NCBI RefSeq assembly: GCF_004307995.1
Contig: NZ_SIRE01000046.1
Span: forward strand, 1 to 43,979
Direction of reading: 5' to 3'
Length of the DNA stretch: 43,979 bases
Source: Paenibacillus thalictri
GTDB lineage: Bacteria; Bacillota; Bacilli; Paenibacillales; NBRC-103111
Notes under the pieces: model-generated
What the model was told of the DNA's origin: nothing
Database searches by the model: none
Seen by the model: only the letters and a program-made list of their open reading frames with translations
Made by a program: the position numbers and the translations under genes
Shown here: piece after piece, positions 18,624 to 26,884 of the stretch
How positions within the stretch are numbered: the first letter of the stretch is position 1
Layout: every line of letters starts with the position of its first letter

Positions 18624-18662
18624 AAAACTCCCCCAGGGTTCGTCCCAAAGGGAGGTTTTTTT
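18624..18662 (+). terminator. Terminator after rsiW
   Basis: AACTCCC pairs with GGGAGGTT (one bulged base) over a ~17-nt loop, followed by TTTTTTT. It separates sigW-rsiW from the cdaA operon. The following 130 nt to cdaA probably hold its promoter, not assigned. Confidence 0.7.
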
Positions 18663-18792
18663 ACTCCGGAATATGGTATGATCTAGTGAAGACAATATAT
18701 AAAGCAGTCACGACCCTTTCACCAGGTTCGCATAGGCTGATGTTTAGAAAAAGGGCGCGAGGACGCTCACGGTATATCACGGGGGAACTTGC

Positions 18793-19611
18793 ATGGATCT
18801 GATAGCCGATATTTCAATTAAAGACATTATAGACATCCTTATCGTTAGTTATGTGATGTACCAACTCATCTTACTGATCCGTGGAACCCGGGCGATTCAA
18901 CTGCTGAAGGGGATACTGGTCGTTGTCATTACATGGGCGATCAGCATCTGGTTTAAGCTGAACACGCTGCAATGGATGATGAACCAGATGTTCACGTTTG
19001 GCGTGCTGGCGGTCATTATCATTTTTCAGCCGGAGCTGAGGAGAGCGCTCGAGCAGTTGGGGCGGGGGACGCTGTTCAGCCGCTCGACAAGCGAAGAGGA
19101 TCAGGAAATTACAAGGGGCATCGGCGAGCTGATTAAAGCGGTTAATTATTTGAGCCAGCGCAAAATCGGGGCTCTGCTTGTGTTTGAGCGCGAAACGGGA
19201 CTCACCGATTATGTCGAATCGGGTATTGAGCTGCGATCTGTTATAAGCTCGGAGCTGCTTATCAATATTTTTATACCGAATACGCCTTTGCATGACGGGG
19301 CCGTCATTATCAGGAAAAGCACGCTGATGGCCGCAGGCTGTTATTTGCCGTTGTCGGAAAACCCTTTTATCAGCAAGGAGCTGGGGACACGCCATCGCGC
19401 CGCGATCGGTATGAGCGAGGTATCCGATGCCATCAGCGTTATTGTGTCGGAGGAGACCGGGCAAATCTCGCTGGCGATGAACGGGCATATCATCCGCAAT
19501 ATTCACGAGGAAGCGCTGCTTTCCAAGCTGTTTGAGGAATTGAAGCCTAAGACCAACACGAAGCAGAAGAACCCTTTCTGGAAGAGATGGAGGGTTCGTA
19601 AAAATGGATAA
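18793..19611 (+). CDS. cdaA: Diadenylate cyclase CdaA (c-di-AMP synthase)
   Basis: A 272-residue membrane-anchored enzyme that condenses two ATP into cyclic di-AMP. Three hydrophobic helices cover about residues 10-85. The DAC (DisA_N) domain follows, with the catalytic LHDGAVII (DGA about 168) and GTRHRAAIG (RHR about 200). It starts at ATG 18793 behind GGGGG. Its last eight bases overlap cdaR, so the two are coupled, as expected for the conserved cdaA-cdaR-glmM operon in Firmicutes. The product controls potassium and osmolyte transport. Confidence 0.95.
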   Translation: MDLIADISIKDIIDILIVSYVMYQLILLIRGTRAIQLLKGILVVVITWAISIWFKLNTLQWMMNQMFTFGVLAVIIIFQPELRRALEQLGRGTLFSRSTSEEDQEITRGIGELIKAVNYLSQRKIGALLVFERETGLTDYVESGIELRSVISSELLINIFIPNTPLHDGAVIIRKSTLMAAGCYLPLSENPFISKELGTRHRAAIGMSEVSDAISVIVSEETGQISLAMNGHIIRNIHEEALLSKLFEELKPKTNTKQKNPFWKRWRVRKNG

Positions 19612-20851
19612 ATGGCTCAGTAATACGAATGTGGTAAAAGTATTGGCCTTATTGCTAGGCATCCTGCTATGGGTCGTGGTGCACATGGAGGACAATACGC
19701 TGCCCGGCAGCGGGGGGACCGGCATTAAGGAATACACGATCTCCAATGTCGCTGTTACGCCTAAGTACGACAGCAGCGCCTATTATATTCAATCGATTGA
19801 ACCGGCGCAGGTGGTTGTTACGCTTAACGGCAAAGAATCGGCCTTGAAAAAGGTGCCGACCAGCGGATATGCTGTAGAGGTCGATTTAACGAAGGTCGGC
19901 AAAGGCGAGCATATTCTGACGCTGGACACGATTAATTTTCCGCCCCTGGTGTCTGTGAAGGTGCTTCCTGCCAGCGTCAAAGTCGTGATTGAGGAGAAAG
20001 CAAAGAAGGAAATGCCGGTTACGGTCAACGTGACGGGCAAACCTGCGACGGGGCTGAAGGCCGGTCAGGCGGTGGTGAAGCCGAACAAGGCGATTGTTAC
20101 GGTGCCCAGCAGCAGGCTGGATGAAGTGGACTCGGTCAAGACGGAAATCAGTGTCGACAAAGCGTCTTCGCCGGTTAGCAAACAGGTGAAGTTGGCCGTC
20201 TATGACAAGAATGGCAGGGAAGTGGAAGGGGCTTCGATCGACCCGCCGGTCGTCGATGTGGAGGTGCCGATCACAAGCCCGTTTATTACGGTGCCGCTGC
20301 AGCTGAAAACAAGCGGTGAACCGGCTCGCGGGTTCAGTGTAGCCTCCATCACGAAAAACATCGATAAGGTCACGATTTACGGCCCGCAGGATCAGGTCGA
20401 TCGTCTGGAGTTCTATGAAGGTCCTTCCATCAATTTAAACGATCTGAAGGAAGATAAGGAATTAAGCGTCGATATACCGCTCAAAAACAAAATTACGCAG
20501 ATTGAGCCCTCCAAGGTGGAAGTGAAGATTAACATTGTTCCGTCGGTCTTTAAGACGCTGGACGGAATACCTTTCTCCATCATCGGGCAAAACGACGGTT
20601 TCGATACCAAGGTGGTCGCTCCGGAGACAGGGAAGCTGAGCATTGCTGTCGAAGGCGCTCCGGATGTGCTGGACAAATTGAAACCGCAGGACGTGCAGGC
20701 TATCGTCGATGTCAGCAATTTGCCCCCGGGCCGATACGATCTGCCGGTGTCGATGAACCTGCCGACCTTTGTGAAGAAAGGGCAACAGCAGGATTTTAAA
20801 GCGACTATAGAGATCAGTGCCAAGCCTGGGAAAACCCAGACGGCACAATAA
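19604..20851 (+). CDS. cdaR: CdaA regulatory protein CdaR (YbbR domains)
   Basis: A 415-residue extracytoplasmic regulator of CdaA. One N-terminal membrane helix (about 8-27, VLALLLGILLWVVVH) anchors it. The rest consists of about four YbbR-type beta repeats separated by linkers, for example YYIQSIEPAQVVVTLNGKES and KVTIYGPQDQVDRLEFYEG. Most of the protein would lie outside the membrane. It overlaps cdaA and lies 37 nt before glmM, giving the conserved triad whose proteins interact physically in Bacillus and Listeria. Confidence 0.92.
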   Translation: MDKWLSNTNVVKVLALLLGILLWVVVHMEDNTLPGSGGTGIKEYTISNVAVTPKYDSSAYYIQSIEPAQVVVTLNGKESALKKVPTSGYAVEVDLTKVGKGEHILTLDTINFPPLVSVKVLPASVKVVIEEKAKKEMPVTVNVTGKPATGLKAGQAVVKPNKAIVTVPSSRLDEVDSVKTEISVDKASSPVSKQVKLAVYDKNGREVEGASIDPPVVDVEVPITSPFITVPLQLKTSGEPARGFSVASITKNIDKVTIYGPQDQVDRLEFYEGPSINLNDLKEDKELSVDIPLKNKITQIEPSKVEVKINIVPSVFKTLDGIPFSIIGQNDGFDTKVVAPETGKLSIAVEGAPDVLDKLKPQDVQAIVDVSNLPPGRYDLPVSMNLPTFVKKGQQQDFKATIEISAKPGKTQTAQ

Positions 20852-20888
20852 TGACCATCAACCATGGGAATAGGAGAACCTACAGATT

Positions 20889-22229
20889 ATGGGGAAATAT
20901 TTTGGTACAGACGGCGTCCGCGGTGTCGCCAACCACGAATTAACGCCTGAGTTAGCTTACAAAATCGGCCGCTGCGGCGGTTATGTATTGGCAGGGCAGG
21001 TAGAGAAGCCAAACGTCGTTATCGGCAGAGATACACGGATTTCCGGCCCTATGCTGGAAGCGGCGCTGGTAGCCGGCCTGTTATCGATCGGAGCTAATGT
21101 CATTCGTCTGGGGGTTATCTCGACCCCTGGCGTAGCTTACTTGACACGGGCGATGAATGCCGATGCCGGGGTTATGATTTCCGCATCGCATAATCCGGTG
21201 GCGGATAACGGCATCAAGTTTTTCGGCGCCGACGGCTTTAAGTTGTCCGACGAAACCGAGCTGGAAATCGAACGGCTGCTTGACGCCGAGAACGACGAGC
21301 TGCCGCGGCCATTGGGCGGAGAGATCGGTTTGGTAACGGATAACGAGCAGGCCAAGTTCCAATATTTGAATTACGTGCAGTCGACGGTCAAACATTCCTT
21401 CGACGGCCTGCGTGTCGTGCTTGACTGCGCTCACGGCGCGGCGTATGAGCTTGCTCCCAAGGTGTTCCGCGAGATGGGCGCAGATGTGATAACGATCGGC
21501 GCAGAGCCGACCGGCCGTAACATCAACGATCACTGCGGTTCGACGCATCCGGAGCATCTGCAGAAGGCGGTGCTGGAGCATAAAGCTCATATCGGGCTAG
21601 CTTTTGACGGGGATGCTGACCGCCTGATTGCGATTGACGAGACCGGAGCGGAAGTGGACGGCGACTTTATTCTAAGTATTTGCGGTCATGCGCTCAACCA
21701 GGCCGGCAAGCTGAATCACAGCACGATTGTGACGACGGTTATGAGCAATATCGGCTTTTTCAAGGGAATCGAGAAGGTAGGGCTGAAAGCGGCCAAAACG
21801 GCGGTCGGCGACCGTTATGTCATGGAGGAAATGCGCAAAGGCGGGTATAATCTCGGCGGCGAGCAGTCCGGCCATGTCATTTTCCTCGATTACAACACTA
21901 CCGGAGACGGTATTCTGACGGCGCTGCAGCTGGTTGAGATTATGGCTCACACGGGCAAAAAGCTGAGCGAGCTGAAGATGCTGATGCGTAAATACCCGCA
22001 GGTGCTGGTCAATGTGCGTGTTGCCGATAAATCCAAGCTGAAGAACAACGAAGCCATCGAGCAGGCGATTGCACAGGTGGAGCGGGAGCTGGGAGACAAC
22101 GGCCGCGTGCTGGTCAGACCGTCGGGTACGGAGTCGCTCATTCGTGTCATGGCCGAAGGACCGGATAAAGAGCAAGTGGAAGCTTACGTCAAGCAAATCG
22201 TCGATACGGTGGTTAAGGAATTGTCCTGA
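20889..22229 (+). CDS. glmM: Phosphoglucosamine mutase
   Basis: A 446-residue cytoplasmic enzyme that interconverts glucosamine-6-phosphate and glucosamine-1-phosphate on the way to UDP-GlcNAc and peptidoglycan. It has the N-terminal MGKYFGTDGVRG, phosphoserine S100 in ISASHNP, the metal loop AFDGDADR near 238-245, the substrate loop GGEQSGH near 325 and the phosphate-binding RPSGTESLIRVM near the C-terminus. It starts at ATG 20889 after TAGGAG. It links cdaA/cdaR to glmS downstream, so c-di-AMP signalling and amino-sugar supply share a neighbourhood. Confidence 0.97.
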   Translation: MGKYFGTDGVRGVANHELTPELAYKIGRCGGYVLAGQVEKPNVVIGRDTRISGPMLEAALVAGLLSIGANVIRLGVISTPGVAYLTRAMNADAGVMISASHNPVADNGIKFFGADGFKLSDETELEIERLLDAENDELPRPLGGEIGLVTDNEQAKFQYLNYVQSTVKHSFDGLRVVLDCAHGAAYELAPKVFREMGADVITIGAEPTGRNINDHCGSTHPEHLQKAVLEHKAHIGLAFDGDADRLIAIDETGAEVDGDFILSICGHALNQAGKLNHSTIVTTVMSNIGFFKGIEKVGLKAAKTAVGDRYVMEEMRKGGYNLGGEQSGHVIFLDYNTTGDGILTALQLVEIMAHTGKKLSELKMLMRKYPQVLVNVRVADKSKLKNNEAIEQAIAQVERELGDNGRVLVRPSGTESLIRVMAEGPDKEQVEAYVKQIVDTVVKELS

Positions 22230-22255
22230 TTCCAGGAAAATAGGGGAAACCGACA

Positions 22256-22343
22256 CTCTTGCTGCGGAACGCATAACAGAGTCTAGGATAAGGCGTTAGT
22301 GCCTTATAACGGACTTTGTTGCTGAAAGCAGCAGGAGTTTTTT
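22256..22343 (+). terminator. Nested hairpin terminator between glmM and glmS
   Basis: Three stems stack on one axis. CTCTTGCTGC (22256-22265) pairs with GCAGCAGGAG (22328-22337). AACAGAGTC (22275-22283) pairs with GACTTTGTT (22312-22320). ATAAGGC (22288-22294) pairs with GCCTTAT (22301-22307). TTTTTT follows at once. It begins 27 nt after the glmM stop. The simple reading is an unusually elaborate intrinsic terminator. Confidence 0.65.
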
Positions 22344-22377
22344 GAGTTGTTGAAGTGAGGCGGGCGGATGACGTCTG

Positions 22378-22392
22378 TTTAAAGCGTTTACA
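22378..22392 (+). promoter_or_regulatory. cre-like catabolite-response site
   Basis: TTTAAAGCGTTTACA matches the CcpA-binding cre consensus WTGNAANCGNWNNCW at all but one fixed position (T for G at the third base). It lies about 55 nt upstream of the proposed glmS -35 box. Match by eye only. Confidence 0.4.
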
Positions 22393-22447
22393 TTTGCAAA
22401 TGAGCATAAATGGGATTTTTATTACTATTGTATGGGTTAAATATCAG

Positions 22448-22476
22448 TTGCATTCATAAGTCAAAATGAATAAGAT
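22448..22476 (+). promoter_or_regulatory. Probable sigma-A promoter of glmS
   Basis: TTGCAT (22448-22453) and TAAGAT (22471-22476) are separated by 17 nt and lie about 55 nt upstream of the ribozyme cleavage site. That predicts a leader of about 300 nt carrying the glmS ribozyme. Confidence 0.55.
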
Positions 22477-22524
22477 GGGTATATGTCTATTCAGGGATAG
22501 GAAGGAGGATCGGGGACTACAAGT

Positions 22525-22725
22525 TCATACAAGCGCCAGAGCTTGGCGAGGCTGATTGAAATGGAACTGTTCGGTTTGTTAGACCGACAGCGATGGAGAT
22601 AGCTCGCAAGCTGACGAGGTGAAGGTGTTCGAAACATTCGGCGGGGACCTTCCGGTAATATTCCAGTGCCGCTAAGCAGAGTGGCAAAAAGCTCAGGGTG
22701 ACCGGGCTGACAAGACCTCTGCATG
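22525..22725 (+). ncRNA. glmS ribozyme/riboswitch (GlcN6P-activated)
   Basis: The leader has the glmS ribozyme core. AAGCGCCAGAGCTTGG opens it at 22531, with predicted self-cleavage just before G22533. AAGCTGACGAGG (about 22609-22620) and a TTCGAAACATTCGGCGG block (about 22627-22643) match the catalytic core, followed by the P3/P4 region with TTCCGGTAATA. Known members cleave their own mRNA when glucosamine-6-phosphate binds, leading to mRNA decay and lower GlmS. The 3' limit is approximate. Confidence 0.88.
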
Positions 22726-22790
22726 GATTCTCTTTTGTGTACTCAAAAATACGGATACGGAATATACACCCATTTGGAGGTTAGCTGCAT

Positions 22791-24620
22791 ATGTGCGGAA
22801 TTGTTGGTTATGTTGGGAAACGGAATTCTCAAGATGTATTGATCGAAGGTTTAAAAAAGCTCGAATACCGTGGTTACGACTCGGCAGGAGTGGCAGTATA
22901 CACGGAACAAGGGCTTGAAGTGAAGAAATCGCAAGGACGCCTCGCGATCTTGGAATCCAAGCTGGGCGAAGCTCCGCTTCGCGGCACCATCGGCATCGGG
23001 CATACCCGCTGGGCGACACACGGCAAGCCGTCGGATGTCAACTCGCACCCCCACACGGACAACTCGCAGAAGTTTTCCGTTGTTCATAACGGCATCATCG
23101 AAAATTATATCGCTTTAAAAGAAGAACTGGCGGCAAAAGGCCATGTGTTTGTATCGGAGACCGATACGGAAGTCATCTCCCACCTGATCGCAAGCTTGTA
23201 TGACGGAGACATCGTCAAAGCCGTGCAGCAAGCCGTGAAACGGATGACAGGCGCGTTTGCTCTCGGCGTATTAACCGAATACGAGCCGGATAAATTGGTA
23301 GCCGTACGACTGGCCAGCCCGCTGATTATCGGTGTCGGCGAAGGCGAAAACTTCATCGGTTCGGATATTCCGGCCATTCTTGAGTATACCCGGAACGTAT
23401 ATATTTTAAACGACGGCGAAATGGCTCTTTTGACACGCGAAGGTGTCGAATTAATGACGATTGAGGGGAATTTCATTTCCCGAGAAATATTTCATGTCGA
23501 TTGGGACATTATTACCGCGGAAAAAGCCGGATTCGATCATTTTATGATGAAAGAAATTCACGAGCAGCCTAAAGCTTACCGCGATACGATGGGCAGCCGC
23601 ATAGACGCTTCCGGGCGTAAGGTTGTTTTGAACGAAGTGAAGCTGACGGCTGAGCAGCTGCGCGATGTGAACCAAATCCACATCGTCGCTTGCGGGACGG
23701 CTTATCATGCCGGGCTGATCGGCAAAAATGTAATTGAGCGTCTGGCACGTATCCCGGTGGAAACGGATGTCGCTTCGGAATATCGCTACCGTTCGCCGAT
23801 TATTACGAAGAACACGCTGGTGATCGTGGTCAGCCAATCCGGTGAAACGGCGGATACGCTTGCTGCGTTGCGCGAAGCGAAACGCAACGGTGCCCGCGTA
23901 TTGGCCATCACTAACGTGGTCGGCAGCTCGGTGGCACGCGAAGCGGACGATGTCATCGTCACTTGGGCAGGGCCTGAGATTGCCGTAGCTTCGACCAAAG
24001 CGTACACTTCTCAGTTGATCGCATTTTACTTGTTCGGGTTGTATTTGGCTCAAACGCTGGGTACGCAAGATGAAGCTTATATCGCTGAAGTGATTGACGC
24101 AATAAAGCTGCTTCCGGAGCAAGTAGAATACATTCTTGGGCAAGCCGAAGCGGTAAAGCAAGTCGCCGAACAAGTCGCCACACACGAAGATCTTTTCTTT
24201 ATCGGCCGCGGCATGGATTATGCCGTTGCGCTTGAAGGCTCCTTGAAGTTGAAGGAAATTTCTTACATTCACTCCGAAGCTTACGCTGCTGGTGAGCTAA
24301 AGCACGGTACGCTGGCACTGATTGAAGATGGCATCCCGGTTATCGCGCTGGCTACGCAGCACGATCTGTTCGAGAAAACCGTCAGCAATATCAAGGAAGT
24401 GAAAGCGCGCGGCGCTTATGTGTTCGGCATTCACTCCGCAGGCGAAGACGAGCTGAAGAAGTCGGTCGACCAGACGCTGGAGATTCCGAAGACGCTGCCG
24501 CTGTTGACACCGGCTCTGTCGGTAGTGCCGCTGCAATTGCTTGCGTATTACGCATCGCTGGCTCGCGGCAACGACGTCGACAAGCCGCGCAATTTGGCGA
24601 AAAGCGTGACGGTGGAGTAA
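22791..24620 (+). CDS. glmS: Glucosamine--fructose-6-phosphate aminotransferase (isomerizing)
   Basis: A 609-residue enzyme making glucosamine-6-phosphate from fructose-6-phosphate and glutamine. The N-terminal glutaminase has nucleophile Cys after Met removal (MCGIVGYVG), with GHTRWATHG and HNGIIENY. Two SIS isomerase domains follow, with SQSGETADTL and the C-terminal PRNLAKSVTVE. It starts at ATG 22791 behind TGGAGG. Expression is set by the ribozyme in its leader. The conserved C-terminal coding region is the known docking sequence for TnsD proteins, and a Tn7-like element is inserted 25 nt past the stop codon. Confidence 0.98.
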   Translation: MCGIVGYVGKRNSQDVLIEGLKKLEYRGYDSAGVAVYTEQGLEVKKSQGRLAILESKLGEAPLRGTIGIGHTRWATHGKPSDVNSHPHTDNSQKFSVVHNGIIENYIALKEELAAKGHVFVSETDTEVISHLIASLYDGDIVKAVQQAVKRMTGAFALGVLTEYEPDKLVAVRLASPLIIGVGEGENFIGSDIPAILEYTRNVYILNDGEMALLTREGVELMTIEGNFISREIFHVDWDIITAEKAGFDHFMMKEIHEQPKAYRDTMGSRIDASGRKVVLNEVKLTAEQLRDVNQIHIVACGTAYHAGLIGKNVIERLARIPVETDVASEYRYRSPIITKNTLVIVVSQSGETADTLAALREAKRNGARVLAITNVVGSSVAREADDVIVTWAGPEIAVASTKAYTSQLIAFYLFGLYLAQTLGTQDEAYIAEVIDAIKLLPEQVEYILGQAEAVKQVAEQVATHEDLFFIGRGMDYAVALEGSLKLKEISYIHSEAYAAGELKHGTLALIEDGIPVIALATQHDLFEKTVSNIKEVKARGAYVFGIHSAGEDELKKSVDQTLEIPKTLPLLTPALSVVPLQLLAYYASLARGNDVDKPRNLAKSVTVE

Positions 24621-24644
24621 GGGTTTCGCGTTCGGACCTCGAAA
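24560..24644 (+). other. attTn7 attachment region
   Basis: The 3' end of glmS plus 24 intergenic bases up to the transposon terminus at 24645. In Tn7 the TnsD protein binds the glmS C-terminal codons and insertion occurs about 25 bp past the stop; the spacing here is the same. CGAAA (24640-24644) would be the 5-bp target duplication, but the matching copy at the other end is not in view. Confidence 0.8.
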
Positions 24645-24740
24645 TGTCTGGTGATATAAAAGTCGTGAACCAGTAAAAAAAGTCATGAACCAGTAAAGAA
24701 AGTCGTGAACCAGTAAAAGATGTCGTGAACCTCTAAGTCA
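24645..24740 (+). repeat. Tn7-like end: terminal sequence and four tandem 20-bp TnsB-site repeats
   Basis: After the terminal TGTCTGGTGATATAAA, four units start at 24661, 24681, 24701 and 24721, exactly 20 bp apart. They share the core GTCGTGAACCAGTAAA: one unit has CATG for CGTG, and the last diverges after GTGAACC. Closely packed repeats are the hallmark of the Tn7 right end, which is also the glmS-proximal end. Confidence 0.88.
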
Positions 24741-24779
24741 GTCCCGATGAGTTTTATCATTCATCGGGACTATTTTTTT
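24740..24779 (+). terminator. Terminator just inside the transposon end
   Basis: AGTCCCGATGA and TCATCGGGACT form a perfect 11-bp stem with a 10-nt loop, followed by ATTTTTTT. It would stop glmS transcripts entering the element. Confidence 0.88.
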
Positions 24780-24784
24780 AAGGA

Positions 24785-25132
24785 GTGATACATATCGAAA
24801 CAATAGGCAGCCGTATAAAAATGATTAGAAAACTGAATAAGATAAATCAAGTTGATTTCTCTAATCGAATTGGAATTTCGCAGGCTACACTTAGCGAGTT
24901 AGAACAAGATAAATATAAGCCATCGGTTGATACTATTCTCGCCATTGTCGAAGGGTTCAAGGCGGATGTTGAATGGATTCTTATTGGAACGAAGAGTGCT
25001 GAAGGGAAGGCTTTCGGAATCAGGGAAGTCAATGAAAAAGAAGCTAACTTATTTGTGCATTTTGATAAGTTAAAAACTACTGATCAAGATGAGATCATTG
25101 ATTTCATAAAGTTAAAATTAAATCGATATTGA
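24785..25132 (+). CDS. XRE-family transcriptional regulator
   Basis: A 115-residue DNA-binding protein with a Cro/C1-type HTH over about residues 8-65 (IGSRIKMIRKLNKINQVDFS, then NRIGISQATLSELEQDKYKP). A short C-terminal helical tail follows. The only standard start is GTG at 24785, but it lies inside the AAGGAG ribosome sequence (24780-24785). The base-perfect spacing instead points to ATC at 24794, so the true start is uncertain. It is the first cargo gene of the transposon, upstream of the restriction-modification genes. Control of those genes, as by C proteins, is possible but inferred. Confidence 0.8.
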   Translation: MIHIETIGSRIKMIRKLNKINQVDFSNRIGISQATLSELEQDKYKPSVDTILAIVEGFKADVEWILIGTKSAEGKAFGIREVNEKEANLFVHFDKLKTTDQDEIIDFIKLKLNRY

Positions 25133-25330
25133 GTGACTTTATATTGTTTGCAAATGACATTATGCTAAATTTATTATTTTGAATATTTCTGTTACTGAGT
25201 TTCATAATTAGTTGTATTTTAGTACTGTTAATATGCACTCCACCATTATTCATAGCAGATATCAGAGTTTCTTCATACGAACATGTGCTTGCTGACAGAA
25301 TAGTGTCATCTAATTGGTATATATTTATGG

Positions 25331-25360
25331 AAAATCCCTGTCGAATGAAGGGGTTTTCTC
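25331..25360 (+). terminator. Terminator between the XRE gene and hsdM
   Basis: AAAATCCCT pairs with AGGGGTTTT (one G-U) over a 9-nt loop, then TCTCTTT. The remaining 25133-25414 interval is AT-rich with no gene seen; the hsdM promoter probably lies after the hairpin. Confidence 0.6.
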
Positions 25361-25414
25361 TTTAATTGTGGAATAAGTCTATAGAACTAATAAGCTACAG
25401 ATAGGAGCAATATC

Positions 25415-26884
25415 ATGCTAACAGGAGAAGTTCGTAATAAGATTGATAAAATATGGTCAGATATATGGGCAGGCGGTATTAGCAACCCATTAACTGTTAT
25501 AGAGCAGCTTACCTACTTAATGTTTATTCGTTCCCTGGATGAGAAGGAGCTGGAAAATGAAAGCTTCGAGGCATTGAGCGGCGAAGTGATGCCGAAGATT
25601 TTCCCGCAGGACGAACAGGGCCAAGACATGCGTTGGAGTAAATTTAAAACGAAAGATTCCCGAATTATCTATGATATTGTCGGTGCGAAGGTGTTCCCAT
25701 TTATTAAAGAAATGAATGGAGCGAATACGACAGCCTTCTCGCGTTATATGCAGGATGCGATGTTCCTGGTCCCTACGCCTCAAGTATTGCAAAAGATGAT
25801 TACAGGCCTAGATGAGCTGTATGAACACGATATTAAAGATCTGGATATGCAGGGCGACCTCTACGAGTATATGCTCGGTAAGCTGGCTTCCGCAGGACAG
25901 AACGGCCAGTTCAGAACGCCAAAACATATTCGCGATATGATGGTGCGTTTGCTTGCTCCTACTCCTAATGATAAAATTTGTGACCCAGCTTGCGGTACAG
26001 CGGGATTCTTGGTATCTTCTGCGGAATATATCCGAGAGAATTTCGAAGCTGAGATGACAAACGAGCAGTGGGAGCATTTTGCCGGTGAGATGTTCTCAGG
26101 GTTTGATACGGACCGAACGATGCTGCGTCTATCCGCTATGAACCTGATGCTCCATTCGATTACCCAGCCTCATATCGATTATGTAGACAGTGTTTCCAAG
26201 CAGAATGGCATTTCTTCCGCCTATGATATTGTTCTTGCCAATCCACCATTCACGGGCACGGTTGATGCCGAGAGTATTAACGATAATTTGAAGACAGTTT
26301 GCGATACTAAAAAGACGGAGCTTTTATTCGTTGCACTCTTCTTACGAATTCTCCGTAAAGGTGGACGATGTGCTTGTATCGTGCCGGATGGTGTACTGTT
26401 TGGTTCTACCAAGGCGCATAAAGCTCTGCGTAAAGAACTGGTTGAGAATCATCAGCTGCAGGCGGTTATCTCCATGCCTAGTGGTGTGTTTAAGCCATAT
26501 GCCGGTGTGAGCACGGCTGTTCTTATTTTTACCAAGACAGGTGCAGGCGGTACAGATAAAATTTGGTTCTATGATATGAAAGCTGACGGATTTTCGTTGG
26601 ATGATAAACGAGCACCTGTTGAAGCGAACGACATTCCCGATATTCTTGCTCGTTTCCATAACCTTGAGGGTGAAGTGGATCGCAAGCCAACCGAGGCTAG
26701 CTTCTTGGTGGATAAGGCTGCGATTGAGGCGAATGAGTATGATTTGTCGATTAACAAATATAAGGAAGTTGTTTACGATAAGGTGGAGTACGATAAACCT
26801 GAAGTGATCCTTGCTCGGCTTGATGGGTTGAACCTTGATATTGCTGCCAAGATGGAGGAATTGAGGGGGCTATTGGGTGAGTAA
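25415..26884 (+). CDS. hsdM: Type I restriction-modification methyltransferase subunit HsdM
   Basis: A 489-residue DNA adenine-N6 methyltransferase subunit. An N-terminal helical HsdM_N domain (to about residue 130) precedes the N6_Mtase domain. The SAM-binding motif DPACGTAGFL lies near residue 189 and the catalytic NPPF near residue 275 (ANPPFTG). With two HsdM and one HsdS it methylates one adenine on each strand of a bipartite site. It starts at ATG 25415 after ATAGGAG. It overlaps hsdS by eight bases. Confidence 0.95.
   Translation: MLTGEVRNKIDKIWSDIWAGGISNPLTVIEQLTYLMFIRSLDEKELENESFEALSGEVMPKIFPQDEQGQDMRWSKFKTKDSRIIYDIVGAKVFPFIKEMNGANTTAFSRYMQDAMFLVPTPQVLQKMITGLDELYEHDIKDLDMQGDLYEYMLGKLASAGQNGQFRTPKHIRDMMVRLLAPTPNDKICDPACGTAGFLVSSAEYIRENFEAEMTNEQWEHFAGEMFSGFDTDRTMLRLSAMNLMLHSITQPHIDYVDSVSKQNGISSAYDIVLANPPFTGTVDAESINDNLKTVCDTKKTELLFVALFLRILRKGGRCACIVPDGVLFGSTKAHKALRKELVENHQLQAVISMPSGVFKPYAGVSTAVLIFTKTGAGGTDKIWFYDMKADGFSLDDKRAPVEANDIPDILARFHNLEGEVDRKPTEASFLVDKAAIEANEYDLSINKYKEVVYDKVEYDKPEVILARLDGLNLDIAAKMEELRGLLGE

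Noticed and set aside
24661..24740. Short tandem repeats that might suggest a CRISPR array
   Set aside because: The 20-bp units abut with no unique spacers and lie exactly at a Tn7-like end, so they are transposase-binding sites. No cas genes occur in the window.
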